64,000 nucleotides of DNA from Microbacterium ureisolvens (GCF_015278315.1 NZ_JADIJE010000010.1:121849-185848); one strand, 5' to 3'. Positions 20,581 to 30,208 are shown, counted from the first letter of the stretch. A program made the numbers and translations. The notes: generated from the sequence alone by a model not told the origin.

Positions 20581-21324
20581 GTGCCCACCTACCGCGACGA
20601 AGTCGTGGTCCTGCGCACCCACAAGCTGGGGGAGGCCGACAGGATCGTGACGATGCTGAGCCGCCGCCACGGCAAGCTGCGCGCCGTCGCCAAGGGGGTG
20701 CGGCGCACGTCATCGCGGTTCGGCGCGCGGCTCGAGCCGTTCATGGTCGCCGACGTGCAGCTGTACCAGGGGCGCTCGCTCGACATCGTTCAGCAGGCCG
20801 AGTCGCTCGGCTCCTACGGGGCCGAGATCGCCGCCCACTACGACCGCTACACGTCCGCGCACGCCATGGTCGAGGCGGCCGACCGACTCAACGAGGCCGA
20901 GGCGACACCGCAGCAGTACCTGCTCCTGGTGGGCGGACTGCGGGCGCTCTCACGCGGCGAGCACGCGTCGCGCAGCGTCCTGGACTCGTACCTGCTGCGC
21001 GCGATGGCCCTCTCGGGCTGGGCTCCGGGACTCTCGGAATGCGCCCGCTGCGGTCGCAACGGCCCGCACGACACCTTCGTCGCCCAGCAGGGCGGCATGA
21101 TCTGCCGCGACTGCGCGCCGACAGGCGCCGCGCGCGTCGACCCGAGCACCGTCTCGCTCCTGCAGTCCCTCATGGCGGGGGAGTGGGACGTGGTGGATGC
21201 CGCGTCCCCGGGTTCGACGGCTGCCGCTTCGGGGCTCATCGCGGCGTACGCGCAATGGCACCTCGAGCGCGGCATCCGCTCGCTCTCGCATGTCTCGTCC
21301 TCGCCGGCGGAAGGAATCAGGTGA
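20581..21324 (+). CDS. recO: DNA repair protein RecO
   Basis: RecO loads RecA on SSB-coated DNA in RecFOR recombination repair. The 247 residues begin with the N-terminal OB-fold region ([19 protein letters not shown] as residues 3-21) and contain the zinc cysteines CARCG and CRDCAP. GTG at 20581 follows GATAAT (20569-20574) by 6 bases, so the mRNA is probably leaderless. Its stop overlaps the uppS start. Confidence 0.95.
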   Translation: MPTYRDEVVVLRTHKLGEADRIVTMLSRRHGKLRAVAKGVRRTSSRFGARLEPFMVADVQLYQGRSLDIVQQAESLGSYGAEIAAHYDRYTSAHAMVEAADRLNEAEATPQQYLLLVGGLRALSRGEHASRSVLDSYLLRAMALSGWAPGLSECARCGRNGPHDTFVAQQGGMICRDCAPTGAARVDPSTVSLLQSLMAGEWDVVDAASPGSTAAASGLIAAYAQWHLERGIRSLSHVSSSPAEGIR

Positions 21325-22133
21325 GCCCCAAGCCCTATACGCACCGCGACGCGGTGCCGTATCGCCCGCTGGACTGGACCGGCGTCTACCCGCCGGAGTA
21401 CCCCAAGGGGAGCGTGCCGAACCACATCGCTATCGTCATGGACGGCAACGGGCGCTGGGCGAACCGCCGGGGCCTCACCCGCATCGAGGGGCACAAGGCG
21501 GGAGAGGCCGCCCTGCTCGATGTCGTCGCCGGCGCGATCCAGGCCGGTGTGAAGCACCTCTCCGTCTACGCCTTCTCGACCGAGAACTGGTCGCGTTCGC
21601 CCGACGAGGTCCGCTTTCTCATGGGCTACAACCGCGACGTGCTGCACCGGCGCCGCGACCAGCTCAACGAGTGGGGCGTGCGCATCCAGTGGGCGGGCCG
21701 CAAGCCGCGCCTGTGGGGCAGCGTCATCAAGGAACTCCAGTTCGCCGAGCAGCTCACGACCGGCAACGACGTGCTGACGCTGACGATGTGCGTGAACTAC
21801 GGCGGCCGCATCGAGCTCGTCGACGCCATGCGCTCCATCGCCGACGACGTCGCGGCGGGGCGGCTGAAGCCGTCGGCGGTGTCGGAGAAGCTCATCCAGC
21901 GTCGGCTGTACCGTCCCGACATGCCCGACGTCGACCTCTTCCTGCGCTCCAGCGGCGAGCAGCGCACGTCGAACTTCCTCCTGTGGGAGTCCGCCTACGC
22001 CGAATTCGTCTTCCTCGACACACTGTGGCCGGATTTCACCCGGAAAGATCTGTGGCACGGCATCGACGTGTTCCTCGGCAGGAACCGGCGGTTCGGCGGC
22101 GCCGTCGACGCCCCCGACGCCTCGGCATCCTGA
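21321..22133 (+). CDS. uppS: Isoprenyl transferase (undecaprenyl/decaprenyl diphosphate synthase)
   Basis: Cis-prenyltransferase that makes the polyprenyl diphosphate carrier for peptidoglycan. The 270-residue protein has the catalytic Asp in [10 protein letters not shown], plus [14 protein letters not shown] and the C-terminal [23 protein letters not shown] at 21321 overlaps the recO stop (GTGA). A recO-uppS pair is common in Actinobacteria. The exact chain length made is not readable. Confidence 0.96.
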   Translation: MSPKPYTHRDAVPYRPLDWTGVYPPEYPKGSVPNHIAIVMDGNGRWANRRGLTRIEGHKAGEAALLDVVAGAIQAGVKHLSVYAFSTENWSRSPDEVRFLMGYNRDVLHRRRDQLNEWGVRIQWAGRKPRLWGSVIKELQFAEQLTTGNDVLTLTMCVNYGGRIELVDAMRSIADDVAAGRLKPSAVSEKLIQRRLYRPDMPDVDLFLRSSGEQRTSNFLLWESAYAEFVFLDTLWPDFTRKDLWHGIDVFLGRNRRFGGAVDAPDASAS

Positions 22134-22164
22134 CATGGAGGCGTATCCAACGCGCCGTCACACC

Positions 22165-22206
22165 CCTCCTGCATGATGTGAGCCGCGTGGGCGGCCGGTC
22201 AGGAGG
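22165..22206 (+). promoter_or_regulatory. Possible Shine-Dalgarno-sequestering helix
   Basis: CCTCCTG (22165-22171) is the exact complement of CAGGAGG (22200-22206), which is the ribosome binding site of the lipoprotein gene starting at 22213. A 7-bp helix with a 28-base loop could hide the ribosome binding site. Confidence 0.35.
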
Positions 22207-22212
22207 CGGGTC

Positions 22213-23010
22213 ATGGCGCTGTCGCGACCACGGTTCGGCGCTGTCGCGCTCGTGACCGTCAGCGCGCTGCTCGCACTCGCGGGCTGCGCAGCGCCGACGA
22301 CGGAGACGGATGCCGGTGGCACGGCGTCCGCGACCCCGTCCCCGTCGACCAGCCAGACGGCGGACACGGACGACGGGGAAGATGACGGGCGGACGGATGC
22401 TGACGGCGAAGCGGATCCGACTCAGAGTCGGGTGCGCGTCGGACCCGCCGTCGACTACGGCGGTCCCGACGGCGGCGACCAGGGTGACGCCGAGTTGATC
22501 GCCGACGGGGTGTGGTGCGAGACGATCGCGGTGTTCTGGGGCGGTGCGGTGCCTGACGGCGTGCGGTTCCTCTTCCAGACGGCGCTGATCGGTGGTCCGG
22601 GTCTGCAGGTGCGGGAAGGCGCATGCGGATCAGCGCAGAATCCTGCCTGCCTGGGTCTGACGCTCGAGGCGGGCGACAAGACGGTCTTCTGCAGCCTCAC
22701 CGTTGTGCCGCAGGCGGACTTCGAGAACGGCACGGGCATCTCGTTCGCCGGGAGACTCGAGTGTCCGACTGCCGAGGTGTGCGATGCCGTCGTCGCGCGA
22801 CATGTGGATCGTGGTCCGCCGATCACGGTGACGGCGCCCGCGGACACGGACGATGAGGAGAATGATCAGCAGGAGCAGGAGCAGGGCCAGAAGGATCAGG
22901 ACGGCGAGGAGCAGGATCAGGACGGCGAGCAGGAGAACCAGGACCAGGACCAGGACCACCAGCAGCAGAACGATCAGGACCCGCCCTCGAACGACCAGGA
23001 CCAGGGCTGA
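22213..23010 (+). CDS. Predicted lipoprotein with acidic Q/D/E-rich tail
   Basis: Exported protein of 265 residues with lipobox LALAGC, a Thr/Ser/Asp linker, a globular middle (about residues 75-205) with six Cys that could form disulfides, and a low-complexity tail of about 55 residues made almost only of Asp, Gln, Glu and Asn. No known domain is recognised in the middle. The tail resembles cell-wall spacers or cation-binding segments. It overlaps the next gene by one base, so the two products may work together at the membrane. Confidence 0.8.
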   Translation: MALSRPRFGAVALVTVSALLALAGCAAPTTETDAGGTASATPSPSTSQTADTDDGEDDGRTDADGEADPTQSRVRVGPAVDYGGPDGGDQGDAELIADGVWCETIAVFWGGAVPDGVRFLFQTALIGGPGLQVREGACGSAQNPACLGLTLEAGDKTVFCSLTVVPQADFENGTGISFAGRLECPTAEVCDAVVARHVDRGPPITVTAPADTDDEENDQQEQEQGQKDQDGEEQDQDGEQENQDQDQDHQQQNDQDPPSNDQDQG

Positions 23011-24005
23011 TGGCTCGCCGCTCTCGCACTGCTGGATCCCGCCCGTCCGACACCGACGAAGCCGGAGCCGAAGCGGATGCAGGACCGGTCGACGCGACGA
23101 CCGAGCCCGGTCTCGGCTTCGAGAAGTGGATGGGATTCCTCTCCTCGTTCGTGGCACCGCTCACGCTCGTCACGGCACTGCTGTTCTACTTCGGCTATGT
23201 GTCCACGCGCGAGTTCTTCCGCTACTTCGGGGTCGACGTGGACATCATCGGGCTGAGCACGCAGGAGTTCGTCATGCGGAGCCCTGGCGCCCTCTTCATC
23301 CCGGTGATGGCGCTCATGCTGCTGGCGGCCGCCGTCATCATCGGCCACCGTGCGCTTCGACGCCGGATCATCGCCAAGCCTGGGACGACGCGCCGTCGAG
23401 TGATCGGTGCGATCGCGTGGACCGGAATCGTGTTCCTGCTCGCAGGCCTGGCCGCAGCCTTCATTGTGCCGCTCCTCGACGACTGGGCCGTCGGCGAACT
23501 GCTCACGCCCTTGTTCCTGGCGATCGGCGCAGGCCTCTGCGCCTACGCCGCCTCGACCGTTCGCGTGCTCGGCGGCGCGACCGTGGGCCGTGCGGTGGTG
23601 GTGCTGCTCGTCCTCGTGATGGTGGCAGGCACGTTCTGGGCGACGGCGACGATCGCGAAGTGGTGGGGCCTCGGTCAAGCGCGCGAGCTCGCCGCCGACC
23701 TCGAGACGCTGCCCGCCGTGGTGCTGGACACTCAGGAGCGGCTCTATCCCGGCAACGACGCCATCACGTTCCGGCGACTCGGAGAGGCGGCATCCGCCGA
23801 CGAGGCCGTCCCGCAAGCCGACGCCGCACCGGCGATGTTCGGTTACCGATACTTCGGCCTCCGCCTGCTCGCGCAGGGCGACGGTCGACTGTATCTCGTG
23901 CCCGATGCCTGGTCAGCGGATGCCTCGACCATCGTCGTGCCGTACGACGATGTACGCGTGCGGTTCCGGTTCGTGCCGGACGCCGATCCGCCGACGGCGC
24001 CGTGA
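23010..24005 (+). CDS. Hypothetical multi-pass membrane protein
   Basis: A 331-residue protein with a disordered acidic N-terminus (about 30 residues), four or five hydrophobic segments between residues 45 and 220, and a soluble C-terminal domain of about 110 residues. The phrase FGYVSTREFFRYFGVDVDIIG near the first membrane segment (residues about 65-85) looks conserved-like, but I do not recognise a family. Its ATG shares a base with the stop of the lipoprotein gene. Confidence 0.7.
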   Translation: MARRSRTAGSRPSDTDEAGAEADAGPVDATTEPGLGFEKWMGFLSSFVAPLTLVTALLFYFGYVSTREFFRYFGVDVDIIGLSTQEFVMRSPGALFIPVMALMLLAAAVIIGHRALRRRIIAKPGTTRRRVIGAIAWTGIVFLLAGLAAAFIVPLLDDWAVGELLTPLFLAIGAGLCAYAASTVRVLGGATVGRAVVVLLVLVMVAGTFWATATIAKWWGLGQARELAADLETLPAVVLDTQERLYPGNDAITFRRLGEAASADEAVPQADAAPAMFGYRYFGLRLLAQGDGRLYLVPDAWSADASTIVVPYDDVRVRFRFVPDADPPTAP

Positions 24006-24066
24006 CGGCCGTCGCCGCGACGCATTCGGTGGAATAGAAGCGTCGACGTCCGCGGTTGTCCTCAGC

Positions 24067-24747
24067 ATGACGGACGCCATCAAGATCGACGTGTGGAGCG
24101 ACATCGCCTGCCCCTGGTGCTACATCGGCAAGCGCAACCTCGAGAACGGGCTGGCCGCGGCATCCGCGGATGACGACGCCCCCGCTGTGGAGGTGACGTA
24201 CCACTCGTTCGAACTTTCGCCCGACACCCCCGTCGACTTCGAGGGCGATGAGCTGGACTTCCTCGCCGAGCACAAGGGCATGCCCCGCGCCCAGGTGCAG
24301 CAGATGCTGGAGCGGGTGACCGGCGTCGCAGCCGACGCCGGACTGGAGTACCGCTTCGATCTGCTGAAGCACACCAACACGGTCAAGGCCCACGAGCTCC
24401 TTCACTTCGCCAAGGAACAGGGCCGGCAGCTCGAGCTCGCCGAGCGCCTCATGTCGGCGTACTTCACCGAGGGCCGCCACCTCGGCCGTGAGGACGAACT
24501 GGTCGAGCTGGCGACGGATGCCGGACTCGACGCCGACGCGGCCCGCGACGCCCTCCAGAGCGGCCGCTACCTCGATGCGGTGCGCGCCGACCAGGCGCAG
24601 GCCGCCGCCTACGGCATCAACGGCGTGCCGTTCTTCGTCATCGACGGCAAGTACGGCGTGTCGGGCGCTCAGCCCGCCGACGCCTTCGCGCAGATCGTCC
24701 GGCAGGTGTGGGCCGAGCATCGCGAGCCCGCCGACGTCGACGCCTGA
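24067..24747 (+). CDS. DsbA family oxidoreductase (FrnE-like)
   Basis: Thioredoxin-fold protein of 226 residues with the active site CPWC in SDIACPWCYIGKRN near the N-terminus, an all-helical insert, and the cis-Pro region GVPFFVIDGKYGVSGAQP, split between residues about 191-208. There is no signal peptide, so it is cytosolic and belongs to the FrnE/2-hydroxychromene isomerase-like branch rather than periplasmic DsbA. ATG at 24067 is the first good start. A hairpin terminator follows. Confidence 0.92.
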   Translation: MTDAIKIDVWSDIACPWCYIGKRNLENGLAAASADDDAPAVEVTYHSFELSPDTPVDFEGDELDFLAEHKGMPRAQVQQMLERVTGVAADAGLEYRFDLLKHTNTVKAHELLHFAKEQGRQLELAERLMSAYFTEGRHLGREDELVELATDAGLDADAARDALQSGRYLDAVRADQAQAAAYGINGVPFFVIDGKYGVSGAQPADAFAQIVRQVWAEHREPADVDA

Positions 24748-24758
24748 CTCATCCTGCA

Positions 24759-24791
24759 CAGAGGCCCGTCGCGGATCGCGGCGGGCCTCTG
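24759..24791 (+). terminator. Hairpin terminator after the DsbA-like gene
   Basis: A 15-bp stem (one G-U pair) with a 3-base loop, beginning 12 bases past the stop codon; no U run. Confidence 0.75.
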
Positions 24792-24918
24792 CCATGCCCG
24801 CGCCGAGCAGGATCTCGCACCGAGCTTCGCGGCGCCCCGGATCGGCGCGGGCTCCCAACCGTTCCACAGGCCAGGCGCCGTTCAGCCAAGGGACGGATTC
24901 CTGTAAGAGAATGGAACT

Positions 24919-26085
24919 GTGACGACTGCCCTCGCTCCCGCGCGCACGCTGCGCATCGGGCCCATCGAACTCGACGCCCCCGTGGTGCTCGCGCCGATGG
25001 CGGGCATCACCAACACGGCCTTCCGTCGCCTGTGCCGCGAGTACGGCGCCGGCCTGTACGTCAGCGAGATGATCACCACGCGCGCGCTGGTCGAGCGCAA
25101 CGCGACCACGATGCGGCTGATCACGCACCACGACTCCGAGAAGCCCCGCTCGATCCAGCTCTACGGCGTAGACCCCGCGACGACCGAGGCCGCGGTGCGA
25201 CTGCTGGTGGAGGAGGATCGCGCCGATCACATCGACCTGAACTTCGGATGCCCGGTCCCGAAGGTGACGCGCAAGGGCGGCGGCGCGGCGCTGCCGTGGA
25301 AGACCGGGCTCTTCCGCGAGATCGTGACGCGGGCGGCTCGGGCTGCCGGAGACATCCCGCTCACCGTCAAGATGCGCAAGGGCATCGACGCCGACCATCT
25401 CACCTACCTCGACGCGGGACGCATCGCAGAGGACGCCGGTGTGGCAGCGGTCGCCCTGCACGCCCGGACGGCGTCCGAGTTCTACTCCGGTGAGGCCGAC
25501 TGGTCGGCGATCGCGAAGCTCAAGGAGACGGTCACCAGCGTGCCGGTCCTCGGCAACGGCGACATCTGGTCGGCCGACGACGCCGTCCGGATGATGGCGG
25601 AGACCGGCTGCGACGGAGTCGTGGTCGGACGCGGATGCCTCGGGCGTCCGTGGCTGTTCGGCGACCTCGCGCGCGCACTGGGCGCCCCCGGCGCCGCCCC
25701 GGCCGCTCCGGTCGATGCGACACTCGGCTTCGTGGCCAGGGCGTTCCGGCGTCACGCGGAGCTGCTGGTGGATTTCTTCGAAGACGAGGGACGCGGTTGC
25801 CGCGACATCCGCAAGCACGTCGCGTGGTACTTCAAGGGGTATCCCGTCGGCGGGGAGCTCCGCGCGAGCCTCGCCACCGCCTCGACTCTCGCCGAGATCG
25901 ACGACCTCCTCGCGACCATGGATCTCGACGCACCCTACCCGGGTGCCGCCGCCGAAGGGCAGCGCGGACGCGCCGGCACCCCCAAGCGTCCCGCGCTTCC
26001 GGACGGCTGGCTGAACTCGCGCGACCTGACCGCCGAGGCATCCACCGCCATCGCCGAAGCGGAACTCGACCACAGTGGCGGCTGA
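24919..26085 (+). CDS. dusB: tRNA-dihydrouridine synthase (DusB-like)
   Basis: FMN enzyme that reduces uridines in the tRNA D-loop with NADPH. The 388-residue protein has the FMN motif APMAGITNTAFRRLC, NFGCPVPKVTRKGGG with the catalytic Cys, VKMRKGID, and ALHARTASEFYSG. Start is GTG at 24919. Its stop lies inside the next gene (dgt), whose GTG is at 26075, giving an 11-base overlap. Confidence 0.95.
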   Translation: MTTALAPARTLRIGPIELDAPVVLAPMAGITNTAFRRLCREYGAGLYVSEMITTRALVERNATTMRLITHHDSEKPRSIQLYGVDPATTEAAVRLLVEEDRADHIDLNFGCPVPKVTRKGGGAALPWKTGLFREIVTRAARAAGDIPLTVKMRKGIDADHLTYLDAGRIAEDAGVAAVALHARTASEFYSGEADWSAIAKLKETVTSVPVLGNGDIWSADDAVRMMAETGCDGVVVGRGCLGRPWLFGDLARALGAPGAAPAAPVDATLGFVARAFRRHAELLVDFFEDEGRGCRDIRKHVAWYFKGYPVGGELRASLATASTLAEIDDLLATMDLDAPYPGAAAEGQRGRAGTPKRPALPDGWLNSRDLTAEASTAIAEAELDHSGG

Positions 26086-27439
26086 CGTCACGGGCACGGC
26101 GTCCGATCGGCCGGGCGGTTATGACGACGCCGATGCCGCCCGTTTCCACGCCGAACGCCACCGATCCCAGCGCGACGACTTCGCGCGTGACCGCGCCCGC
26201 GTGCTTCACTCGGCGGCGCTGCGACGGCTCGCCGCCAAGACGCAGGTCCTGAGCCCCGCGAGCCCCGCCGACTTCGCCCGCAACCGGCTCACGCACTCCC
26301 TCGAGGTGGCGCAGGTGGGCCGCGAGCTGGCCACGGCGCTCCACCTCGCCGCCGACGTCGTCGACACCGCGTGTCTCAGCCACGACCTCGGCCACCCGCC
26401 GTTCGGACACAACGGCGAACGCGCGCTGAACGAGTGGGCCGAAGGCTTCGGCGGCTTCGAGGGCAATGCCCAGACCCTGCGCATCCTCACCCGCCTCGAG
26501 CCGAAGGTGATCGACGCCGACGGCCGCAGCTTCGGTCTCAACCTCACGCGCGCGAGCCTGGACGCCGCGTGCAAGTACCCGTGGACCGCCGATCACCCGC
26601 TCCCGGATCCCGGAGGACGCCTGAAGTTCGGCGTGTATCCGGAGGACGAGGAGGTCTTCCGCTGGCTCCGCGCCGACGCTCCCGGACGCGTGCGCTGCAT
26701 CGAGGCCGAGGTCATGGACCTCTCGGACGACATCGCCTATTCGGTTCACGACTTCGAGGACGCCGTCGTCAACGGGTACCTCGACCCCGCGCGCCTGGCC
26801 GATCCGCGCGAGCACGAGTGGCTGCTGACCGCGATCCAGTCATGGGTCGGCTTCGACTTCGCGCGAGACGAGCTCGAGGACGCCCTGTTCCGCCTGACGC
26901 GTATGCCCGAATGGATCGATGCCTTCGACGGCACGCGGGCGGCCCTCGCGCGGCTGAAGAACCTCACCTCCGACCTCATCGGCCGCTTCGCCCGGGCCGC
27001 CACCACCGCCACGCGGGAGTCGTACGCAGCCTCCGTGCTGACGCGCTACCGCGGCCACCTGGTGGTGCCCCGTGTCGTCGAGGCCGAGATGGCCGTGCTC
27101 AAGGGCATCATCGGCGCCGCCGTCGTGTCGATCGAGGGGCGCAAGGACCTCTACAAGGAGCAGCGACGGGTGCTCAAGCGGGTCGCGACCGCCTTGTGGG
27201 AGCAGCCCGCGGCTCTTGATCCGCTGCACACGCAGGACTTCGCCGCGGCGGAGACGGATGCCGCACGCCGACGTGTCGTCGTCGACCAGGTCGCGAGCCT
27301 CACCGACCAGCTGGCGATCGCGTGGCACGGCTCTCTGGTCGGGCCGGTGGATCCGGCATCCGTCGGCGTCTGGGCGCCGGGCGCTCGCCCCATGGACACC
27401 GCCGCCGGCCGCGCGGGCGAATCCTTCGGGGTCCGCTGA
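26075..27439 (+). CDS. dgt: dGTP triphosphohydrolase-like protein
   Basis: HD-domain protein that hydrolyses dNTPs to the nucleoside and triphosphate. It has 454 residues with the HD metal motifs NRLTHSLEVAQVGREL (His), CLSHDLGHPPFGHNGE (His-Asp) and VMDLSDDIAYSVHDFED (Asp). The dusB-dgt-dnaG order is a common actinobacterial arrangement and suggests a link between nucleotide pools and priming. It overlaps dnaG by one base. Confidence 0.95.
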   Translation: MAADVTGTASDRPGGYDDADAARFHAERHRSQRDDFARDRARVLHSAALRRLAAKTQVLSPASPADFARNRLTHSLEVAQVGRELATALHLAADVVDTACLSHDLGHPPFGHNGERALNEWAEGFGGFEGNAQTLRILTRLEPKVIDADGRSFGLNLTRASLDAACKYPWTADHPLPDPGGRLKFGVYPEDEEVFRWLRADAPGRVRCIEAEVMDLSDDIAYSVHDFEDAVVNGYLDPARLADPREHEWLLTAIQSWVGFDFARDELEDALFRLTRMPEWIDAFDGTRAALARLKNLTSDLIGRFARAATTATRESYAASVLTRYRGHLVVPRVVEAEMAVLKGIIGAAVVSIEGRKDLYKEQRRVLKRVATALWEQPAALDPLHTQDFAAAETDAARRRVVVDQVASLTDQLAIAWHGSLVGPVDPASVGVWAPGARPMDTAAGRAGESFGVR

Positions 27440-29295
27440 TGGCCGGGCGGATCCGCCAGGCGGACGTCGACGAGGTCAAGGCGCGCACCAACATCGCCGA
27501 CATCATCGGCGAGCGAGTGGCGCTGAAGTCGGCCGGCGTCGGCTCGATGAAGGGGCTGTGCCCCTTCCACGACGAGCGCAGCCCGAGCTTCAACGTGCGA
27601 CCGCAGGCCGGCTTCTACCACTGCTTCGGCTGCGGCGAGTCGGGCGACGTGTACTCGTTCCTGCGGGCGATGGACCACGTCACCTTCACCGAGGCCGTCG
27701 AGCGCCTCGCCGGCCGGATCGGCTACACGCTGCACTACGAGGACGGCGGAGCCGCCCCCGAGCACACCGGCCGCGCACGCCTCTACGCCGCCAACGCCGC
27801 GGCGGCCGAGTTCTTCCGGGCCCAGCTGATGACGCCGGAGGCCGACACCGCGCGCCGCTTCCTGGGGCAGCGGGGCTTCGACGCCGGCGCGGCCGCGCAC
27901 TTCGGCGTCGGATATGCCCCGAAGGGCTGGTCGGGCATGCACGCGGCGTTGCGGGCTCAGGGCTTCACCGACGAGGAGCTCACGTCCGCCGGCCTGGTGT
28001 CGCAGGGGCAGCGCGGCGTCTACGACCGATTCCGTGGCCGCGTGGTGTGGCCGATCCGCGACGTCACGGGCCAGGTCATCGGCTTCGGCGCCCGCCGGCT
28101 CTACGACGACGACAACGGGCCCAAGTACCTCAACACGCCCGAGACGACCATCTACAAGAAGGCGCAGGTGCTGTACGGGCTGGATCTCGCCAAACGCGAC
28201 ATCTCCCGCGAGCACCGCGTGGTCGTCGTCGAGGGCTACACCGACGTCATGGCGTGCCACCTCGCCGGCATCACCACGGCCATCGCGACCTGCGGCACCG
28301 CGTTCGGCTCCGACCACATCACGGTGCTCCGCCGCGTCATGGGCGACGACTCGACCGCGGGCGAGGTCGTCTTCACGTTCGACCCCGACGCCGCCGGCCA
28401 GAAGGCCGCGCTCCGGGCGTTCGCCGACGCCAAGCGGTTCAACGCCCAGACCTACGTCGCCACCGGTCCGCAGGGACTCGATCCGTGCGACCTGAGGCTC
28501 GCCCGCGGCGACGGCGCCGTGCGGGCGCTCCTGGAGACCAAGGTGCCGATGGTGGAGTTCGTGCTCGACCAGCGCATCGCCGGGTACGACCTTCGCAGCG
28601 TGGAGGGGCGCGTCGGTGCGCTCCGGACCGCGGCCCCCGTGGTCGCGGAGCTGCGCGACCCGCTGCTTCAGCCGGAGTACGTGCGGGTGCTCGCCCGCCG
28701 GCTCGGCATGGACACCGAGGATGTGCGCCGTGAGGTGGAGCGCTCCGGCCGCGGAGGAGGTCGGCGTGACGCGACTGCCGGCCCCGAGCCGGCGCAGCCG
28801 GCACCCGACGATGGCGCCGTGCGGGTGACGCTCGCCACGCTGCCGCGCACCCCGGACGCCGGCCTCGAGCGCGACGCGCTCATGGGCGTCCTGCAGTTCG
28901 GCCACCGCATGGACTCGTCGCTGGTCGCGCGCGCCCTCGAGCTGCCGTTCCGCACCCCAGCCCTCGACGCCGTGCGCAGGGCCGTGCTCGAGGCTCCCGA
29001 CATGCAGCGGCCAGGATGGTCGGTGGATGCCGTGGCCACCGTCCGCGAGCCCTACCGGTCGCTGGCTGCCGAGCTGCTGGCGGGCGATTTCCCTGCGCTG
29101 CACGACGACGCGGCCGTCGCGTCCGCGGGCGACCTGGCCCGCCGGCTGGTGATGCGAGGCCTGGATCGGGAGAAGGCGGAGCTCCTCGGGGCCATCCAGC
29201 GGGTGCCGGCCGAGTCGGAGGAGGGGCGAGGCATCCGTCTGCGCCTGCGCGAGCTCGACGTCCGTCGTCAGGCGCTGGCGGACGAGGCCTCCTGA
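27439..29295 (+). CDS. dnaG: DNA primase
   Basis: Makes RNA primers at the replication fork. The 618 residues contain the CHC2 zinc finger CPFHDERSP...CFGCG (about residues 40-63), the Toprim active site VVVEGYTDVMACH and DPDAAGQKAA, and a C-terminal helicase-binding domain. ATG at 27439 shares a base with the dgt stop. A linker rich in Gly, Arg and Ala separates the RNA polymerase core from the C-terminal part at about residues 435-460. Confidence 0.97.
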   Translation: MAGRIRQADVDEVKARTNIADIIGERVALKSAGVGSMKGLCPFHDERSPSFNVRPQAGFYHCFGCGESGDVYSFLRAMDHVTFTEAVERLAGRIGYTLHYEDGGAAPEHTGRARLYAANAAAAEFFRAQLMTPEADTARRFLGQRGFDAGAAAHFGVGYAPKGWSGMHAALRAQGFTDEELTSAGLVSQGQRGVYDRFRGRVVWPIRDVTGQVIGFGARRLYDDDNGPKYLNTPETTIYKKAQVLYGLDLAKRDISREHRVVVVEGYTDVMACHLAGITTAIATCGTAFGSDHITVLRRVMGDDSTAGEVVFTFDPDAAGQKAALRAFADAKRFNAQTYVATGPQGLDPCDLRLARGDGAVRALLETKVPMVEFVLDQRIAGYDLRSVEGRVGALRTAAPVVAELRDPLLQPEYVRVLARRLGMDTEDVRREVERSGRGGGRRDATAGPEPAQPAPDDGAVRVTLATLPRTPDAGLERDALMGVLQFGHRMDSSLVARALELPFRTPALDAVRRAVLEAPDMQRPGWSVDAVATVREPYRSLAAELLAGDFPALHDDAAVASAGDLARRLVMRGLDREKAELLGAIQRVPAESEEGRGIRLRLRELDVRRQALADEAS

Positions 29296-29345
29296 CCACC
29301 CGTCCTCGAGTGGCGCCGCGCCGAGCCTCAGGGCAGGATGAGAGG

Positions 29346-30131
29346 ATGGCTCGCCGAAGAGACGCGGATGTCGCGATCGATTGCTCCGATCTGTCGATCG
29401 CTCGCGCGGGACGCGGCGGCCCCTCGCAGCGCGTGGTCGACGGCGTCTCGTTCCGCCTCCCGCACGGAGGCATGCTCGCGGTGATGGGCCCCACCGGCTC
29501 GGGAAAGTCGTCGCTCGCGGCGGTTCTTGCCGGCGCCGACGAGCCCGGTCTCGCGGTCGTGGGCGGTCAGGCGCTCGTCGAAGGCATCCCCGTCCGCCGT
29601 CCAGGCCGCGCGCACCGGTATCTGACTTACTACGCGGTCTACCTGCCCCAGTCGGCGGGCGCTCGTCTTCCGGCACGCCTGACGGTCGCGGAGGTGATCG
29701 GCGAGCCCATCACGAGCCGCGATCGCCGCGTCAGCCAGCGAGGGCTGGCTGTGCGCGTGGCGTCTCTTCTCGACGAGCTGATGCTGCCACTGGGCGCGGC
29801 GCCGAAGTACCCGTACGAGCTGAGCGCGGGGATGCGTCAGCGCGTCGCGCTCGCCCGCGCTCTGGTGCTCCAGCCGAAGGTGCTCATCGCCGACGAGCCC
29901 TTCGCCAACATGGACGTCGAGGTCCGCAAAGCTGCACGCGAGGCGGTGCTGCGTCGGCGTGCGGAGCTGAACATGGCCGCCCTCGTGGTGACCAACGAGA
30001 CCGAGGTCGTCGGCGAGCTCGACGCCGACGTGCTCGTGCTGCGCGCCGGCCATGCCGTGGCCTTCGGCCATGGCGTGCGCGATCTGCTGTGGACGCCCAG
30101 CGAAGCCGATCGGCGACTTGTCAGCCCCTGA
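29346..30131 (+). CDS. Orphan ABC transporter ATP-binding protein
   Basis: ATPase subunit of 261 residues with Walker A GPTGSGKSS, Q-loop YLPQSA, signature LSAGMRQRVALARAL and Walker B VLIADEPFANMD. The H-loop, normally a His (VTHD), reads VVTNETEVV, so the switch residue is Asn. There is no permease gene next to it; a tRNA follows. It may partner a permease elsewhere or act in a non-transport role. Sequence style is nearest to peptide/nickel and lipoprotein exporter ATPases, but this is weak. Confidence 0.85.
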   Translation: MARRRDADVAIDCSDLSIARAGRGGPSQRVVDGVSFRLPHGGMLAVMGPTGSGKSSLAAVLAGADEPGLAVVGGQALVEGIPVRRPGRAHRYLTYYAVYLPQSAGARLPARLTVAEVIGEPITSRDRRVSQRGLAVRVASLLDELMLPLGAAPKYPYELSAGMRQRVALARALVLQPKVLIADEPFANMDVEVRKAAREAVLRRRAELNMAALVVTNETEVVGELDADVLVLRAGHAVAFGHGVRDLLWTPSEADRRLVSP

Positions 30132-30170
30132 AAGATGGCGCGGTGGTCATGAGCACCGCTCGAGCTTTGC

Positions 30171-30176
30171 TAATAT
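30171..30176 (+). promoter_or_regulatory. -10 box of tRNA-Asn
   Basis: TAATAT lies 33 bases before the mature tRNA; no convincing -35 is seen. Confidence 0.4.
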
Positions 30177-30187
30177 GGACTGGTTGC

Positions 30188-30203
30188 CCGCACGAGAGTG
30201 CGG
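30188..30203 (+). other. GNRA-loop hairpin in the pre-tRNA leader
   Basis: CCGCAC-GAGA-GTGCGG, a 6-bp stem with a GAGA tetraloop, lies 5 bases before the mature 5' end of tRNA-Asn. It could affect RNase P processing of the precursor. Confidence 0.5.
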
Positions 30204-30208
30204 AACAT

